The notes below the pieces were generated by a model. It made no database searches, had not been told where the DNA came from, and saw nothing but the letters and a program-made list of their open reading frames with translations. This document shows positions 12,827-25,100 of a DNA stretch of 64,000 nucleotides, in pieces. A program made the translations under genes and the position numbers. How positions within the stretch are numbered: the stretch's first letter is position 1; each line of letters begins with the position of its first letter. The stretch comes from Gaeumannomyces sp. JS-464 (lineage: Eukaryota > Ascomycota > Sordariomycetes > Magnaporthales > Magnaporthaceae), in assembly GCA_002197995.1 (NCBI GenBank), contig NGZR01000001.1, positions 3,410,001 to 3,474,000 on the forward strand. Reading direction: 5' to 3'.

Positions 12827-13152
12827 AATAAACTGTTTATTAAAAGCGATACGGGTATTATTAGCAAATGTTAAGTTAATAAATTCGTTAAACGCTGCTT
12901 AAAGCTCGGCACGCGTTAAATTCGAAAATACAATTATTAAAAAGCTAAATGCGTAAATTTTAAATTTATTTTTACGTATTTCAATTTTATACGAAATATT
13001 ATAACTAAATATAGCATTTAAAATAATAATATTTATAATTTCGACGAAACCGGTTTTTTAATAAGCATAATCGCTTTTATTATAATTATTTTAATATTAA
13101 AAAGTCGTAATAAAATAAAACTAATTTAATTTAACAATTAAAATAAGTTATA

Positions 13153-16100
13153 ACGTGGTTTACCTTTTTGTATTACAAACTTAAATGTGTTATAATTAAC
13201 GCGTTTACACGTTAATTTAACTTTATCCGCGAATAGCTTTATAATAAATAATAGCAAATAAAAGCGATAAACGGAAAATTGTTTTAACTTTTTAATTAAT
13301 TGTATTAAATTTACAATTAAATATTGAAAGCGCCGTTAAAATTTACGAAATCGATTTTTCCACCTTCGCCCGGCGAAAGCGCGGCCGAACTGCTCGACGC
13401 GATTAGGTGTTTAAAAATTAAAAATTAACGGATTTCGAAAAAAAGCGTTTATTAAATACATATTCGAGCTGGATTTTCGCGCATTTTTTCCTCGGCTTTT
13501 TAATGTTAAAAATATAACTAACTAATTATTCGCCGAACGTAACGCGGGTATTATTAAAACTAATTAAATCGCGAAGTTTATTAAACGCCGCGCAAAGCTT
13601 AATACGCGTTAAATTTAAAAGTACGATTATTAAAAAGCTAAATGCGAAAATTTTAAATTCGGTTTTGCGTAATTCGATTTTATACGGAATATTATAGCTA
13701 AATATAACATTTTAAATAACGATATTTATAATTTCAACGGAACTAGCTTTTTTATAAGCATAATCGCCGCCGTTATAATTATTACAATATTAAAAAGCCG
13801 TGGTAAAATAAAACTAGTTTAATTTAACAACTGGAAATAAATTATAATTATTTAAAAGGTTAATTATTATAATTAAGCCACTTTTATTTTTATTATTGTT
13901 AAAAAGCAATACTATTTAGCTAATTAGTATTTCGAAACCGACTTTTTACGCAATTAAATTATCGTAATAAATTTTAACAAATGAATTATAAACAAACTTA
14001 GTTTAAAATAAATTTAGTATTTTAATAAACATATTACATTACGCACGAAAAGCATTTATCGTTTATTAATATAAGACGGTTATAAAAGCTATTATTTAAT
14101 AAATTTCGAGTTTTATTATTAAAAACATAATATTATTACGTTTTATATAACGTGGTTTATTACCGAATGGATTACATTACTTAATGGATTACCGATACGC
14201 GTTTACGCGTTAATTAAACTTTATCCACGAACATTTCCACGATAAATAATAGTAAATACAAGCGACGAAAGTAGGATTATCTTAGCCTTTTAAGCTATTA
14301 AATTAAATTTAAAATTAAACGTTTGGAATGCCGTTAAAATTTACGCGGTTAACTATTTTACCTTCGCCCGGCGTAAAAGCGGCCAACCTGCTCGACGCGA
14401 TAGCAAGCTTAACTTTCGGAAATTAACGGAATCCGAAAAAAGGCGCTTATTAAATACATACTTAAGCTAAATTCCCGAGCATTTCCTTTACGGCTTTTTA
14501 ATGTTAAAAATATAGCCAACCGATTTTTCGCCGAACGTAACGCAAGTATTATTAGCAAATACTAAGTCGAAAAGTTCGTTAAACGCCGCGCAAAGCTCGG
14601 CACGTGCTGAATTTGAAAGTACGATTACTAAAAAGCCAAATGCGAAAATCCTAAGCTCGTTTTTGCGTAATTCGACTTTATACGGAACATTATAACCAAA
14701 TATAGCATTTAAAATAACGACATTTACAATTTCGACGAAACCGGCTTTTTTATAAGCATAATCGCCGCCGTTATAATTATTACAACGTTGGAAAGCCGTA
14801 GTAAAGCAAAGCTAATCCAGCTTAATAACCGGAAATGGGCTATAGTTATTTAAAAGGTTAACTATTGCGGTTAAACGGTTCCCCCTTTTATCATCGTTAA
14901 AAAGCAGTACCATTTAGCTAATTGGTATTTAAAAACCGACTTTTCACGCAACTAGGTTATCGCAATAAGCGCTAACGGGTGAATTACGAACGAGCTCGGC
15001 TTAAAATGGATTCGGCATTTCGATAAACACATTATAGCTCGTTTTACGAGGTCCTATCGTTTATTAATGCTAAACGGTTATAAAAGCTACCATTCGACGG
15101 ATTTTAAGCTTTATTGCTAAAAATATAACATTATTACGCTTTGCATACCTTCGCATTCGTTTTACTTTTTTTAACCACTTAACGTTAAATGTTTCGGCCT
15201 AATAAAGCGGGCGTACGGTTGCCAAATCGAAAACTTAATAAGGTTATACGTTAACCACGTAATTAAAATCGAGTTTTTTTCGGCGTTTAAAGCGGTATTT
15301 TTTAACTTTATAACTAAGGAAAACATTCGAAAAAGCTTTCGAAAAGCTGGCTTTACTCTTTTTAATCCAGATTTAGTTTTGGAAAAGCTGGATATAAAGT
15401 TACGAACTTCGACGCTTTTAAAGAAGCTTTTAAATAACGCTGAACTTTAAACTTTTAAAACGCCGCGGACAGCTAAAAAAAGCAATTTCGCAATCCGAAT
15501 ATATTAAAACTCGAATTTCCAATTACTAAAACAGCTTTTTAACACTTATATTAACGGTTGTAAGCTAAATCGCACAAAGGACCAAAGCGATAATGCATAA
15601 GGTAGCTTTTTTCCAAACCGAAATGTCCATGCTTGAAAAGGCGAACGAAGCATTTAGCAAACGCCGGAGGGCTAAAAAAACACGTATTTGATTTGGAAGG
15701 TTATTTACTATTAAAAAGGTACGAAATATGCTAAACCAAAAAAAGCTGGATAAATAAATACAGTAAAAAATGCGCGATTAAAAGGGTTTAAAAAGGAGGG
15801 CGATAACGACTCGTCGGCGATGTAACATTTGCGGCAAAACTGCACATAATACGCGTACTTGTTAAAAGAAAGTAAAAATGTTTAATGTATATAATTCCGA
15901 ATAGTTTAAATGGATTTTTAGCGTTATTAGGTTAGTATGCGCGTCGATTAACCGGAAGTTAAATGTGGGTAATCCATTAAGTAATATAATCCACTCGGTA
16001 ATAAACCACGTTACTTTTATATTCGTTTTATTTTTTTTAACCATTTAAAGTTAAATGTTTTAATTTAATAAAAAAACGTACGGTTAATAAATCGAAAACT

Positions 16101-16876
16101 TAATAATGTTGCACGTTAACCACGTAATTAAAATCGAATTCTTTTTAGCGTTTAAAACAGCATTTGTTAATTTTATAACAGAAAAAAACATTTAAAAAGG
16201 CTTTTTAAAAGCTGGTTTTGCTTTTTTAATCCGGATTTAGTTTTGAAAAAGCTAAATATAAAATTATAAATTCCAAATCTTTTAAAAAAGCTTTTAAACA
16301 ACGCCGAACTTTGGACTTTTAAAACGCTGCGGACAGTTAAAAAAGCAACTTCGCAATCCGAATATATTAAAATTCGGATTTCCAATTACTAGGGTAGTTT
16401 TTTAACACTTATACTAGCGGTTATAAATTAAATTGCAAAAAAAACGAAAGCGATAATGCACGAGGTAACCCTTTTTTAAACCGAAATGTTTACGTTTAAA
16501 AAAGCGAACAAAGCATTAAACAAACGCTAAAAGGCTAAAAAAAAACACGTGTTTAATTTGGAAAGTTATTTACTATTAACAAAATACGAAATGTTTTAAA
16601 TTAACAAAAGTTAAATAGATAGTTATAATAAAAAATGCGCGATTATAAAAGTTAAAAAAAAAAAGCGACGACGATTTGTTAACGATATAGCATTTGCGGC
16701 AAAACTAGATATAATACACGCATTTGTTAAAAGGAAATAAAAATGTTTAATATATATAATTCCGAATAGTTTAAATGGATTTTTAACGTTGTTAAGTTAA
16801 TATACGCGTTAATTAACCAGAAGTTAAATACGCGTATAACACATTCGGGTTTGTAATATAAAAAGGTAAACTACGT
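13153..16876 (+). mobile_element. Fot1/pogo DNA transposon P3, split by P4
   Basis: Flanked by TA at 13151-13152 and 16877-16878. The left TIR ACGTGGTTTACCTTTTTGTA and the right TIR TAAAAAGGTAAACTACGT are inverted repeats, with further matching sub-terminal sequence (ACAAACTTAAATGTG versus CACATTCGGGTTTGT). The body (13153-14148 plus 16012-16876) contains the transposase core, including the FDETGF relic near 13725-13745. RIP stops throughout. Confidence 0.8.
14149..16011 (+). mobile_element. Fot1/pogo DNA transposon P4, RIP-mutated
   Basis: An 1863-bp copy inserted in P3 at TA (14147-14148 and 16012-16013). TIRs: ACGTGGTTTATTACCGAATGG on the left and CCACTCGGTAATAAACCACGT on the right, each followed by a second ATGGATTAC-type repeat. 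The plus strand retains recognisable transposase segments: the psq/CENP-B-like N-terminal helix-turn-helix near 14340-14500, the FDETGF catalytic block near 14725 and the second catalytic strand near 15060. Stops and an Asp-to-Asn change at the second acidic position (LLMLNG) show it is dead. Confidence 0.82.
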
Positions 16877-17659
16877 TAATTATTTAAAAAGTTAATTATT
16901 ACAATTAAGCTATTTCTTTTTTATTATCGTTAAAAAGTAATACTATTTAAGTAATTAATTTTAAAAACTAACTTTTTACGCGATTAAATTACTGCAATAA
17001 ATTTTAACAAATAAATTACAAACAAGCTCGGTTTAAAATAGATTTAGCATTTTGATAAATATATTACGTTATGTATAAAAAGCATATATCGTTTATTAAT
17101 AACGTGGTTTATAAACGAGTCGCGCATATAAGCGAGTCGCGCATTTTTTAATACGACGCGTATTTTTCACTTTCGATTTTAATTTTTAATAATAATAAAT
17201 AAAATCGACATTTAAAAAAGCTAAAATTGGTTTTACTATGCAAATAATTTAATTTAATTAAAAATTAAATTTGCGTAAAGCAGTTAAAATTTACGATATT
17301 TTTAAAACCACATTACGCGATTAACGCGCCGGCCGACTTGTTTAACGCGACAACATGCCCAAATTACGAAAATGAACGAAATCCAAAAAAAGCGCTTATT
17401 AAATACATACTCGAGCTAAATTTTCACGCATTCCCTCCCTAGTTTTATAGTATTAAAAATATAGCTAATTAATGGTTTATTAAACGCGACGCGCACGCCG
17501 TTAGTAAAAACTAAGTTGTAAATTTCGTTAAACACCGCGCAAAGCTCGGCACGCGTTAAATTCGAAAATACAATTATTAAAAAGCCAAATGCGGAAATTT
17601 TAAACTCGTTTTTACGTAGTTCGATTTTATACGAAATATTATAACCAAATATAGCATTT

Positions 17660-17832
17660 TGTAATAGGCTAGCTTAAAGGAGATCGCTATAAAGAGCTAA
17701 AAAAGTAGGATAAATCAACTACCAAAAAAAGGAATTTAGTTAACAGGATTTTCGAGGCTTGTCGGGAGCTATATACAAGTTACAAAGCTAAGCTTTAGTG
17801 CTAAGGTAAGGCCACAGCCTTAACCTATAACA
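17660..17832. mobile_element. Solo LTR (173 bp) in P5, TSD CATTT
   Basis: Begins TGTAATAGG and ends CCTATAACA, a short inverted terminal pair with TG...CA ends. CATTT lies on both sides (17655-17659, 17833-17837). Removing it and one CATTT restores the sequence seen at the same place in P4 and P6. The insert keeps CpA/TpG content and looks far less RIP-mutated than P5. No related internal sequence is in the window. Confidence 0.8.
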
Positions 17833-18205
17833 CATTTAAATAACGACATTTACAATTTCGACGAAACTGGTTTTTTTATAAGTATAATCGCGGCCGTTAT
17901 AATTATTATAACATCGAAAAGCCGTAGTAAAACAAAACTGGTTTAATTTAACAACCGGAAATGAGTTATAATTATTTAAAAGGTTAATTATTACCGTTAA
18001 ACGATTTTTTGTTTTATTATCGTTAAAAAGCAGTAACGTAGTTTACCAGCGAGTAACGCATACTAGCGAATAACGCGTTTTCCATCGCGACTCGCGTTTC
18101 CCACTTCCAACCTTAATTTTTTAACAACCACAAATAGCATCGACATTCGACAAAGCTAAAATTGTTTTTGCTATGTAAGCAATTTAATCTAATGCACAAT
18201 TAAGT

Positions 18206-18399
18206 ATGCGTTCGGCAGCTAAAATTTACGACGTTTTTAAAGCCACGTTTCGTCGCCGACGCGTTGGCCGACCTGCTCGACGCGACAGCATGCTTAAAAA
18301 TTGGAATTTAACGGAATCCGAAAAAAAGGCGCTTGTTAAGTATATACTCGAGCTGGATTTTCGCGCATTCCCTTCCCGGCCTTTTAATGTTAAAAATAT
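18206..18399 (+). pseudogene. Pogo transposase N-terminal DNA-binding region (relic in P6)
   Basis: An open stretch with RSAAKIYDVFKATFRRRRVG and GRPARRDSMLKNWNLTESEK, the helix-turn-helix and linker typical of Fot1/pogo transposases; the following LELDFRAFPSRPFNVKNI matches the start of the CENP-B-type domain. The frame is ended by the solo LTR at 18402, then by RIP stops. Confidence 0.75.
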
Positions 18400-18401
18400 A
18401 G

Positions 18402-18566
18402 TGTTAAAAGTGGCCTGGAATTACATGGGTGGCAACTGGTGTTTTACAGCTTTAGGCTTATACATTAGCCCTAATATTTTGGCCTGCGCGCGCCCCGCGA
18501 TTTAATAAAGTAGCTAAGCAATTGTAATAAATCACTTTAAGTGCTTATCGCCGCGCACTTTTATCA
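18402..18566. mobile_element. Solo LTR (165 bp) in P6, TSD TATAG/TATGG
   Basis: Starts TGTTAAAAGTG and ends CACTTTTATCA, giving inverted termini with TG...CA. TATAG on the left (18397-18401) and TATGG on the right (18567-18571) fit a 5-bp duplication with one G-to-A change. It interrupts the transposase where P4 reads continuously. Distinct in sequence from the LTRs at 17660 and 10808. Confidence 0.75.
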
Positions 18567-21500
18567 TATGGCCAACCGATTGCTCGCCGAACGCGACGCG
18601 GGCATTATCGGGACCAACTGGGTCGCGAGGTTCGTTAAGCGCCGCCCGGAGCCCGGTACGCGCTAAATTCGAAAATACGATTACTAAAAAGCCAAATGCG
18701 AAAATCCCAAGCTTATTTTTGCGTAGTTCGACTTTATGCGGAACACTGTGGCTAAATATGGCATTTTGGATAACGATATTTACAATTTCGACGAAACCGG
18801 TTTTTTTATAGGCATAATCGTTACCATTATAATTATTACAATATCGGAAGGTTATAACAAAGCAAAACTGGTTTAGCTTAGCAACCGGGAATAGGCTATA
18901 GTTATTTAAAAGGTTAATTATTACGGTTAAGCAATTCCTTTTTTTATTATCGTTAAAAAGCAATACCATTTAGCCAATTGGTATTTGAAAACTGGCTTTT
19001 TACGCGATTGGGTTATTTTAACGAATTTTAACGGGTGAATTACGAACGAGCTCGGTTTAAAATGGATTTAGCATTTTGATAAATACATAGCATCGTGCAA
19101 AAAAGGCTATTATCGTTTATTAATGTTAAACGAATACGAAAGCGATTACTCGACGGATTTCGAGCTTTATTATTAAAAATATAACATTATTACGCTTTAT
19201 ATGTTTTTACATTCGTTTTACTTTTTTTAACCGCTTAACGTTAAGTGTTTTAACCTATTAAAAAAGGCGAACGGTTAACAAATCGAAGGTTTAATAAAAT
19301 TACACGTTAAACACGTAATTAAAATCGAGTTTCTTTCGGCGTTTAAAACGGCATTTTTTAATTTTATAACTGAAAAAAATATTTACAAAGGTTTTAAAAA
19401 GCTGGCTTTGCTTTTTTTTAATCCGGATTCGGTTTTGGAAAAGCGAAATGTAAAGTTACGAATTTTAACTTTCCCGAAAAAGCTTTTAAACGACGCCGAA
19501 CTTTGGATTTTTAAAACGCCCTAAATAGCTAAAAACGCAATTTCGCAATCCGAACATATTAAAATTTGGATTTCCAATTACTGAAATAGCTTTTTATTAC
19601 TTATATTATCGGTTATAAACCAATTAACGAAAAAGGCTAAAGTAATTATGCATCGGGTTAACCTTTTGGAAAAAAAAGTGCTTTAAATTACGAAAAGCGA
19701 ACGAAGTATTAAGCAAACGCCGGAGGGCTAAAAAAACACGTGTTTAACAAAAAGGGTTACATATTGTTAAAAAAATACGAAATGTTTTAAACTAATAAAA
19801 GCTAAATAGGCAATTATAGTAAAAAATGCGCGATTATAAAAGTTAAAAAAGAAAGGCGATAACGATTCGTCGGCAATGTGGTACGTGCGGCAAAACCGGA
19901 TATAACGCGCGCATTTATTAGGAAAAAGTAAAAATGTCCGATATATACAGTTTTAAGTAGTTTAAATGGATTATAGCGTTATTAGGTTGGCATGCGCGTC
20001 GATTAACGGGAGGTTAGGTATAAGTGCGTTACTCGCTGGTATGCGTTACTCGCTGGTAAACTACGTTACTATTTAGCTAATTAGTATTTAAAACCGATTT
20101 CCTACGCAATTAGGTTATTATAACGAATTTTAACGGGTGGATTATAAACGAGCTTAGTTTAAAATAAATTTAACATTTTAATATATATTACATCGTGCAC
20201 GAAAAGCTTTTATCGTTTTTTAATGCTAAACGGTTACGAAAACCACTATTCGACAAATTTTAAACTTTATTATTAAAAAATATAATATTATTACGCTTTA
20301 CATACTTTAGCATTTGTTTTATTTTTTTAACCGTTTAACGTTAAATGTTTTAACCCGATAAAAAAAGCGTACGGTTAATAAATTAAGAATTTAATAAAAT
20401 CGCACGTTAACCACGTAATTAAAATCGAGTTTTTTTCAGCGTTTAAAACGGCATTTTTTAACTTTATAACCGAAAAAAACATTTAAAAAAGCTTTTAAAA
20501 AGCTAGCTTTGCTTTTTTTAATTCGAATTTAGTTTTAAAAAAGTTAAATGTAAAGTTATAAATTTTAACTTTTTTAAAAAAGCTTTTAAATAACGCCGAA
20601 CTTTGGATTTTTAAAACGCTTTAAACAGTTAAAAATGGAACTTCGTAATCCGAACATATTAAAATTCGGATTTTTAATTACCGGGGCAGCTTTTTAACAC
20701 TTATGTTAACGGTTGTAAACTAATTAACGAAAATAGCTAAAGCAATTATATATCGGGTTAACCTTTTAAAAAAAAAGTGCTTTAAGCTACGAAAAGCGAA
20801 CAAAGCATTAAACAAACGCTAAAAGGCTAGAAAAAACACGTGTTTAATTTAAAAAGTTATTTACTATTAACGAAATACGAAATGTTTTAAACTAGCAAAA
20901 GTTAAATAAATAGTTTTAGTAAAAAAAATGCGCGATTATAAGGGTTTAAAAAAAAAGGCGACGATAACTCGTCGGCGATATAGCATTTGCGGCAAAACCG
21001 GATATAATGCGCGCATTTATTAAAAAAAGTAAAAATATTCGATATATATAATTCCAAATAGTTTAAATGAATTTTTAGCGTTAGTAGGCTAATATGCGCG
21101 TCGATTAATTAAAAGTCGAGTATAAATGCGCGACTTACTTGTAAACCACGCTATTAAACAAATATAAAAGCTATTACTTAACGAATTTTAAGCTTTATTA
21201 TTAAAAATATAATATTATTACGTTTTACATATTTTCGAATTTGTTTTCCTTTTTTTAACAGTTTAAGTTAAATATTTTAATTTGTTAAAAAAATGTACAA
21301 TTAATAAATCGAAAATTTAATAAAATTATACGTTAATTACGTAATTAAAATCGAATTTTTTAACGTTTAAAACAGCATTTTTTAATTTTATAACCAAGGA
21401 AAACAGTTGAAATTTTTTCGAAAAGCTAATTTTCTTTTTTTAATTTAAATTCGGTTTTAAAAAAGCTAAATATAAAATTACAAATTTTAACGCTTTTAAA

Positions 21501-21954
21501 ACAGCTTTTAAACGACGTTAAATTTTAAACTTTTAAAACGCTGCAAATAGTTAAAAAAGAAATTTCGCAATTTAAACATATTAAAATTCGAATTTTTAAT
21601 TACTAAAGTAACTTTCCGACATTTATATTAACGGTTGTTAATTACACTGCAAAAAAAACAAAAGCGATAATATATAAAATAGCCTTTTTTTAAACGGAGG
21701 TGTCCACGTTTAAAAAGGCGAACAAAGCGTTAAACAAACGCTAAAAAGCTAAAAAAAAACGAGTTTAATTTAAAAAGTTACTTATTATTAAAAAAGTATA
21801 AAAGGTGCTAAATTAAAAAGCGTTAAATAAATAAATATAATAAAAAATGCGCGATTAAAAGGGTTTAAAAAAAGCGACGGCGATTTGTTAACAATATAAC
21901 ATTTGTAGCAAACTAAACATAATGCGCGCATTTATTAAAAGAAAATAAAAATGT

Positions 21955-22301
21955 TTATAACACTTGTACTAATATTAGTTTTTAAAATGAAAAAGCTTTC
22001 GAGTATATTGTTATTTTAAAAACTGTTTATTTTTGAAATACAAATAAAAAGCTCGTCGTGTAAGCCTTGTTTAATATATGTATTTCGTGCTAAAAGTCGC
22101 GGCGTGTAGTTATACGAAGCAACTTTTAGTATTGGAATTTAACCCGTAATTCGCATAACTTTCGTGCATAATAGCATAACTGGTAATTTTCGCGTTAAAA
22201 CCTCCGTGCTAAAAAAACGTTATTTCTCGTTACGGCAGCCTCGAGTTGTAAATCCACCGATTTGTTTATAGCTTTATACGACTTTTGGCTGCTTTTTTAA
22301 C
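21955..22301. mobile_element. 347-bp insertion of unknown class in P2
   Basis: It interrupts the P2 3' region between two copies of TAAAAATGT (21946-21954 and 22302-22310). No clear inverted ends, no TG...CA, no ORF. The 9-bp duplication would fit a MULE-type or a short non-LTR insertion, but neither is proven. It contains non-RIP-like runs such as CGTTACGGCAGCCTCGAG. Confidence 0.5.
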
Positions 22302-22442
22302 TAAAAATGTCCGATATATATAGTTTTAAATAGTTTAAATAAATTCCCGGCGTTATTAGGTTAACATACGCATTAATTGTGCGAAAGTTAAATGTTAGTA
22401 ATTTATTTACTTGTTTAATCCACTTACTTGTAAACCACGTTA

Positions 22443-24693
22443 CAAGTAAATAAATTAAACAAATAAATAAATTACTAATTATTAACCTGTATAATTAACT
22501 CGCATATTAACTTAATAACGTTAGAAATTTATTTAAACTATTTAAAATTATATATTTTAAATATTTTTACTTCCTTTTAGTAAATGCGCGCATTATGTCC
22601 AGTTTTACTGCAAATGCTACATCGTAAACAAGTTACCGTTACACTTTTTTTCGAACGCTTTTTAATCGCGTATTTTTTGTTATATTTATTCATTTAACGC
22701 TTTTTTATTTAATATATTTTATACGTTTTTAATAGTAAGTAACTTTTTAAATTAAACGCATATTTTTTTAACTTTTATCGTTTATTTAATGCTTTATTCG
22801 CCTTTTAAACGTGGACACCTCGGTTTGGAAAAAGGTAATTTTATGCATTATTGCTTTCGTTTTTCTTTATAATTTAATTTTTAACCGTTAGCATAAATGT
22901 TAAAAAACTGCTTTAATAATTAAAAATCCGAGTTTTACTATGTTCGGATTGCGAAATTGCATTTTTAGCTGTTCGCGGCGGTTTAAAAGTCCAATATTTA
23001 GCGTGGTTTAAAAGCTTTTTTAAAAGCGTTAAAATTTGTAACTTTACATCCAGCTTTTTTAAAACTAAATCCGGATTTAAAAAAAGTAAAACCAGCGTTT
23101 TAAACGCTTTTTTAAATGTTTTCCTCGGTTATGAAATTAAAAATGCTATTTTAAACGCTGAAAAAAACTTGATTTTAATTACGTGGTTAACGAGTAATTT
23201 TATTACGTTTTCGATTTGTTAACTGTATGCTTTTTTAACTGCTAAAAGCATTTAACGTTAAGCGGTTAAAAAATAAAACGAATATAAAAGCATGCAAAAA
23301 GTAATAATGTTATATTTTTAATAATAAAGTTTAAAATTCGTTAAATAATAGCTTTTATATTCATTTAGTATTAATAAACGATATAACGTGGTTTACTAGC
23401 GAGTTGGTTAAACCATTAAGTCGATTACGCGGAAAATGCATATTAAACAGTGTTTTTTTACAATTAAATAACTCGTTTAATTTACGCTTAAATTTAACCA
23501 AATGTTAATAAGTTATATTTAACTACGTAGTGAATTTAATTTAATTTTTTTAAACTTTTATTATTACTTTTTTAAGGTTAGTTTGTAATACTGTGTATCG
23601 CATTGTGTTTATTTGCAAACTAACCTTAAAAAGTAATAATAAAAGTCTAAGAAAATTAAGTTAAATTTACTACGTAGTTAAATATAACCGTTAAAGTTTG
23701 GTTAAATTTAAACGTAAATTAAGCGAGTTATTTAATTGTAAAAAAAACGCTTTTTAATATGCATTTTCCGCGTAATCGACTTAGTGGTTTAACCGACTTG
23801 CTGGTAAACCACGTTAGGCTTTTCGTGCGTAATGTAATATATATATAAAAATGTTAAAGTTATTTTAAACCGATCTTGTTTATAATTAACTCGTTAAAAT
23901 TCGGTACGATAATTTAATTGCGTAAAAGTCGGTTTTCAAATACTAATTAGCTAAATGGTATTACTTTTTAACGATAATAAAAAAAAATTAGTTAGTTGTA
24001 ATAATTAACCTTTTTATAATTATAAATTATTTTTAATTATTAAATTAAATTAAATTTATTTTATTACGGGTTTCTAATATTGTAATAATTATAACAACGG
24101 TAATTATACCTTTTAAAAAACATTATTTAAAATGCTATATTTAGTTATAATATTCCGTATAAAATTAAACCACGTAAAAACTAGTGTAAAATTTTCGCAT
24201 TTAGCTTTTTAATAATTATAATTTCGAATTTAACGCGTATTAAACTTTACACGGCGTTTAACAAAATTTGCAACCTAGTTTTTACCAACGATACCCGCGT
24301 TATGTTCGGTAAACAATCGGTTAGTTATATTTTTAACATTATAAAGCCGGCGAGGGAAAAGCGCGGGAATTTAGTTTAAATATGTATTTAATAAGCTTTT
24401 TTTTTAAAAAATTTCATTAATTTTCGTAATTTAAACATCATGTCGCGTTAAACAGGTTAGCCGTTTTTACGCCAGGTGAAAGTAAAATAGTTAATTGCGT
24501 AAATTTTAACAGCATTTTAAACTTTTAATTTTAAATTTAAATTAATAGTTTAAACAGCTAAAATGATTATGCTTTCGTTGTTTGTATGTACTATTATTTG
24601 TTATAGAAATATTTGTAAATAAAGTTTAATTAACGCGTAAACGCGTATTAATAATCCACTCGCTTATTTAATTTACTTATTTGTAAACCACGT
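22443..24693 (-). mobile_element. Fot1/pogo DNA transposon P7, minus orientation
   Basis: The sequence from 22443 reads as the reverse complement of the pogo 3' region (compare 22560-22800 with the complement of 21700-21950) and runs to a left TIR at 24645-24693 ending GTAAACCACGT, before TA at 24694. The outer 10 bp of its other end are missing where it meets P2. A 429-bp MITE interrupts it. All transposase frames are broken by RIP. Confidence 0.75.
23386..23814. mobile_element. Palindromic pogo-family MITE (429 bp)
   Basis: Flanked by TA (23384-23385, 23815-23816). It starts ACGTGGTTTACTAGCGAGTTGG and ends with the complement. The two arms of about 200 bp (23386-23585 and 23615-23814) are near-perfect inverted copies; mismatches are mostly C/T and G/A transitions. 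A short centre of about 30 bp separates the arms. No coding capacity. It shares the terminal sequence of the neighbouring pogo elements and so was probably mobilised by their transposase. Confidence 0.85.
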
Positions 24694-24695
24694 TA

Positions 24696-25100
24696 TATAA
24701 AAACGTTTTTTTCTTTTTAATTATATAAATTTACTAATTCCCTGTTTTACATTAACTAATTTTTACTTAATAACTTTTTTTTATACATATTTAAAAAACT
24801 TTAAATTTAAAAAATTCCAACTTATAATTCGATTTTTTATTAAAATAAAATTAGCAAAGTTATTTACAAATTCGTAAAAACGGTTTTCACTTTTTATATA
24901 AACCAGTCCTAATTATATAGCTAAATTAAACCCTTCTTTTTTAAACTAAATTCCGTGGAATTAACCTGCTTTATAAAAAAAACCGTCGTACAGGCTAGTA
25001 ACTTTAGCACCCGGCTAATTAAATCGAAAAGGCCAATTCTCACTGGAATCGTCTAAGCCACTAAGACTACGAGAAGCATGCATAGGTGGGCACCTACGTA
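24696..25100. other. AT-rich relic sequence, nothing identified
   Basis: Very AT-rich to about 25000 with dense stops in all frames, looking like an unrecognisable RIP-degraded repeat. Around 25020-25100 the composition switches sharply to GC-normal. Confidence 0.5.

Larger units (their letters stand above)
18036..20066 (+). mobile_element. Fot1/pogo DNA transposon P6, best-preserved copy
   Basis: Flanked by TA (18034-18035, 20067-20068). TIRs ACGTAGTTTACCAGCGAGTAACGC and the complement at 20040-20066, each with an internal second copy of the GCGAGTAACGC motif. It encodes the most readable pogo transposase: a helix-turn-helix segment at 18206-18400 (KIYDVFKATFRRRRVGRPAR), FDETGF near 18795, and the later catalytic strand near 19115. 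It is 2031 bp long because of a 165-bp solo LTR; without it the length matches P1 and P4 (about 1.86 kb). TAA/TAG codons break the frame. Confidence 0.85.
17102..21151 (+). mobile_element. Fot1/pogo DNA transposon P5, split by P6 and a solo LTR
   Basis: Flanked by TA (17100-17101 and 21152-21153). TIRs start ACGTGGTTTATAAACGAGTCGC and end GCGACTTACTTGTAAACCACGC. The body is 17102-18035 plus 20067-21151, with a 173-bp solo LTR inside the first part. The order of transposase relics is the same as in P4. Confidence 0.8.
10440..22440 (+). mobile_element. Fot1/pogo DNA transposon P2, host of four nested insertions
   Basis: The left end starts after TA at 10438 (ACGGGGTTTATTAAAAAG) and the right end stops before TA at 22441 (CTTACTTGTAAACCACGT). 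Its roughly 2-kb body is in pieces: 10440-10807, 12827-13150, 16877-17099, 21152-21954 and 22302-22440. The pieces join in order when the LTR element, P3(P4), P5(P6) and a 347-bp insertion are removed. The joined body follows the same transposase order as P4. The left TIR is only moderately similar to the right one. Confidence 0.7.

Noticed and set aside
18532..18969. 145-codon minus-strand ORF
   Set aside because: Antisense shadow of the pogo transposase in P6; the plus strand carries the FDETGF block.
24696..25020. Possible continuation of the Gypsy fragment cut at 8058
   Set aside because: If the whole pogo nest were one insertion, integrase sequence should resume here. I could not match any integrase block in three frames.
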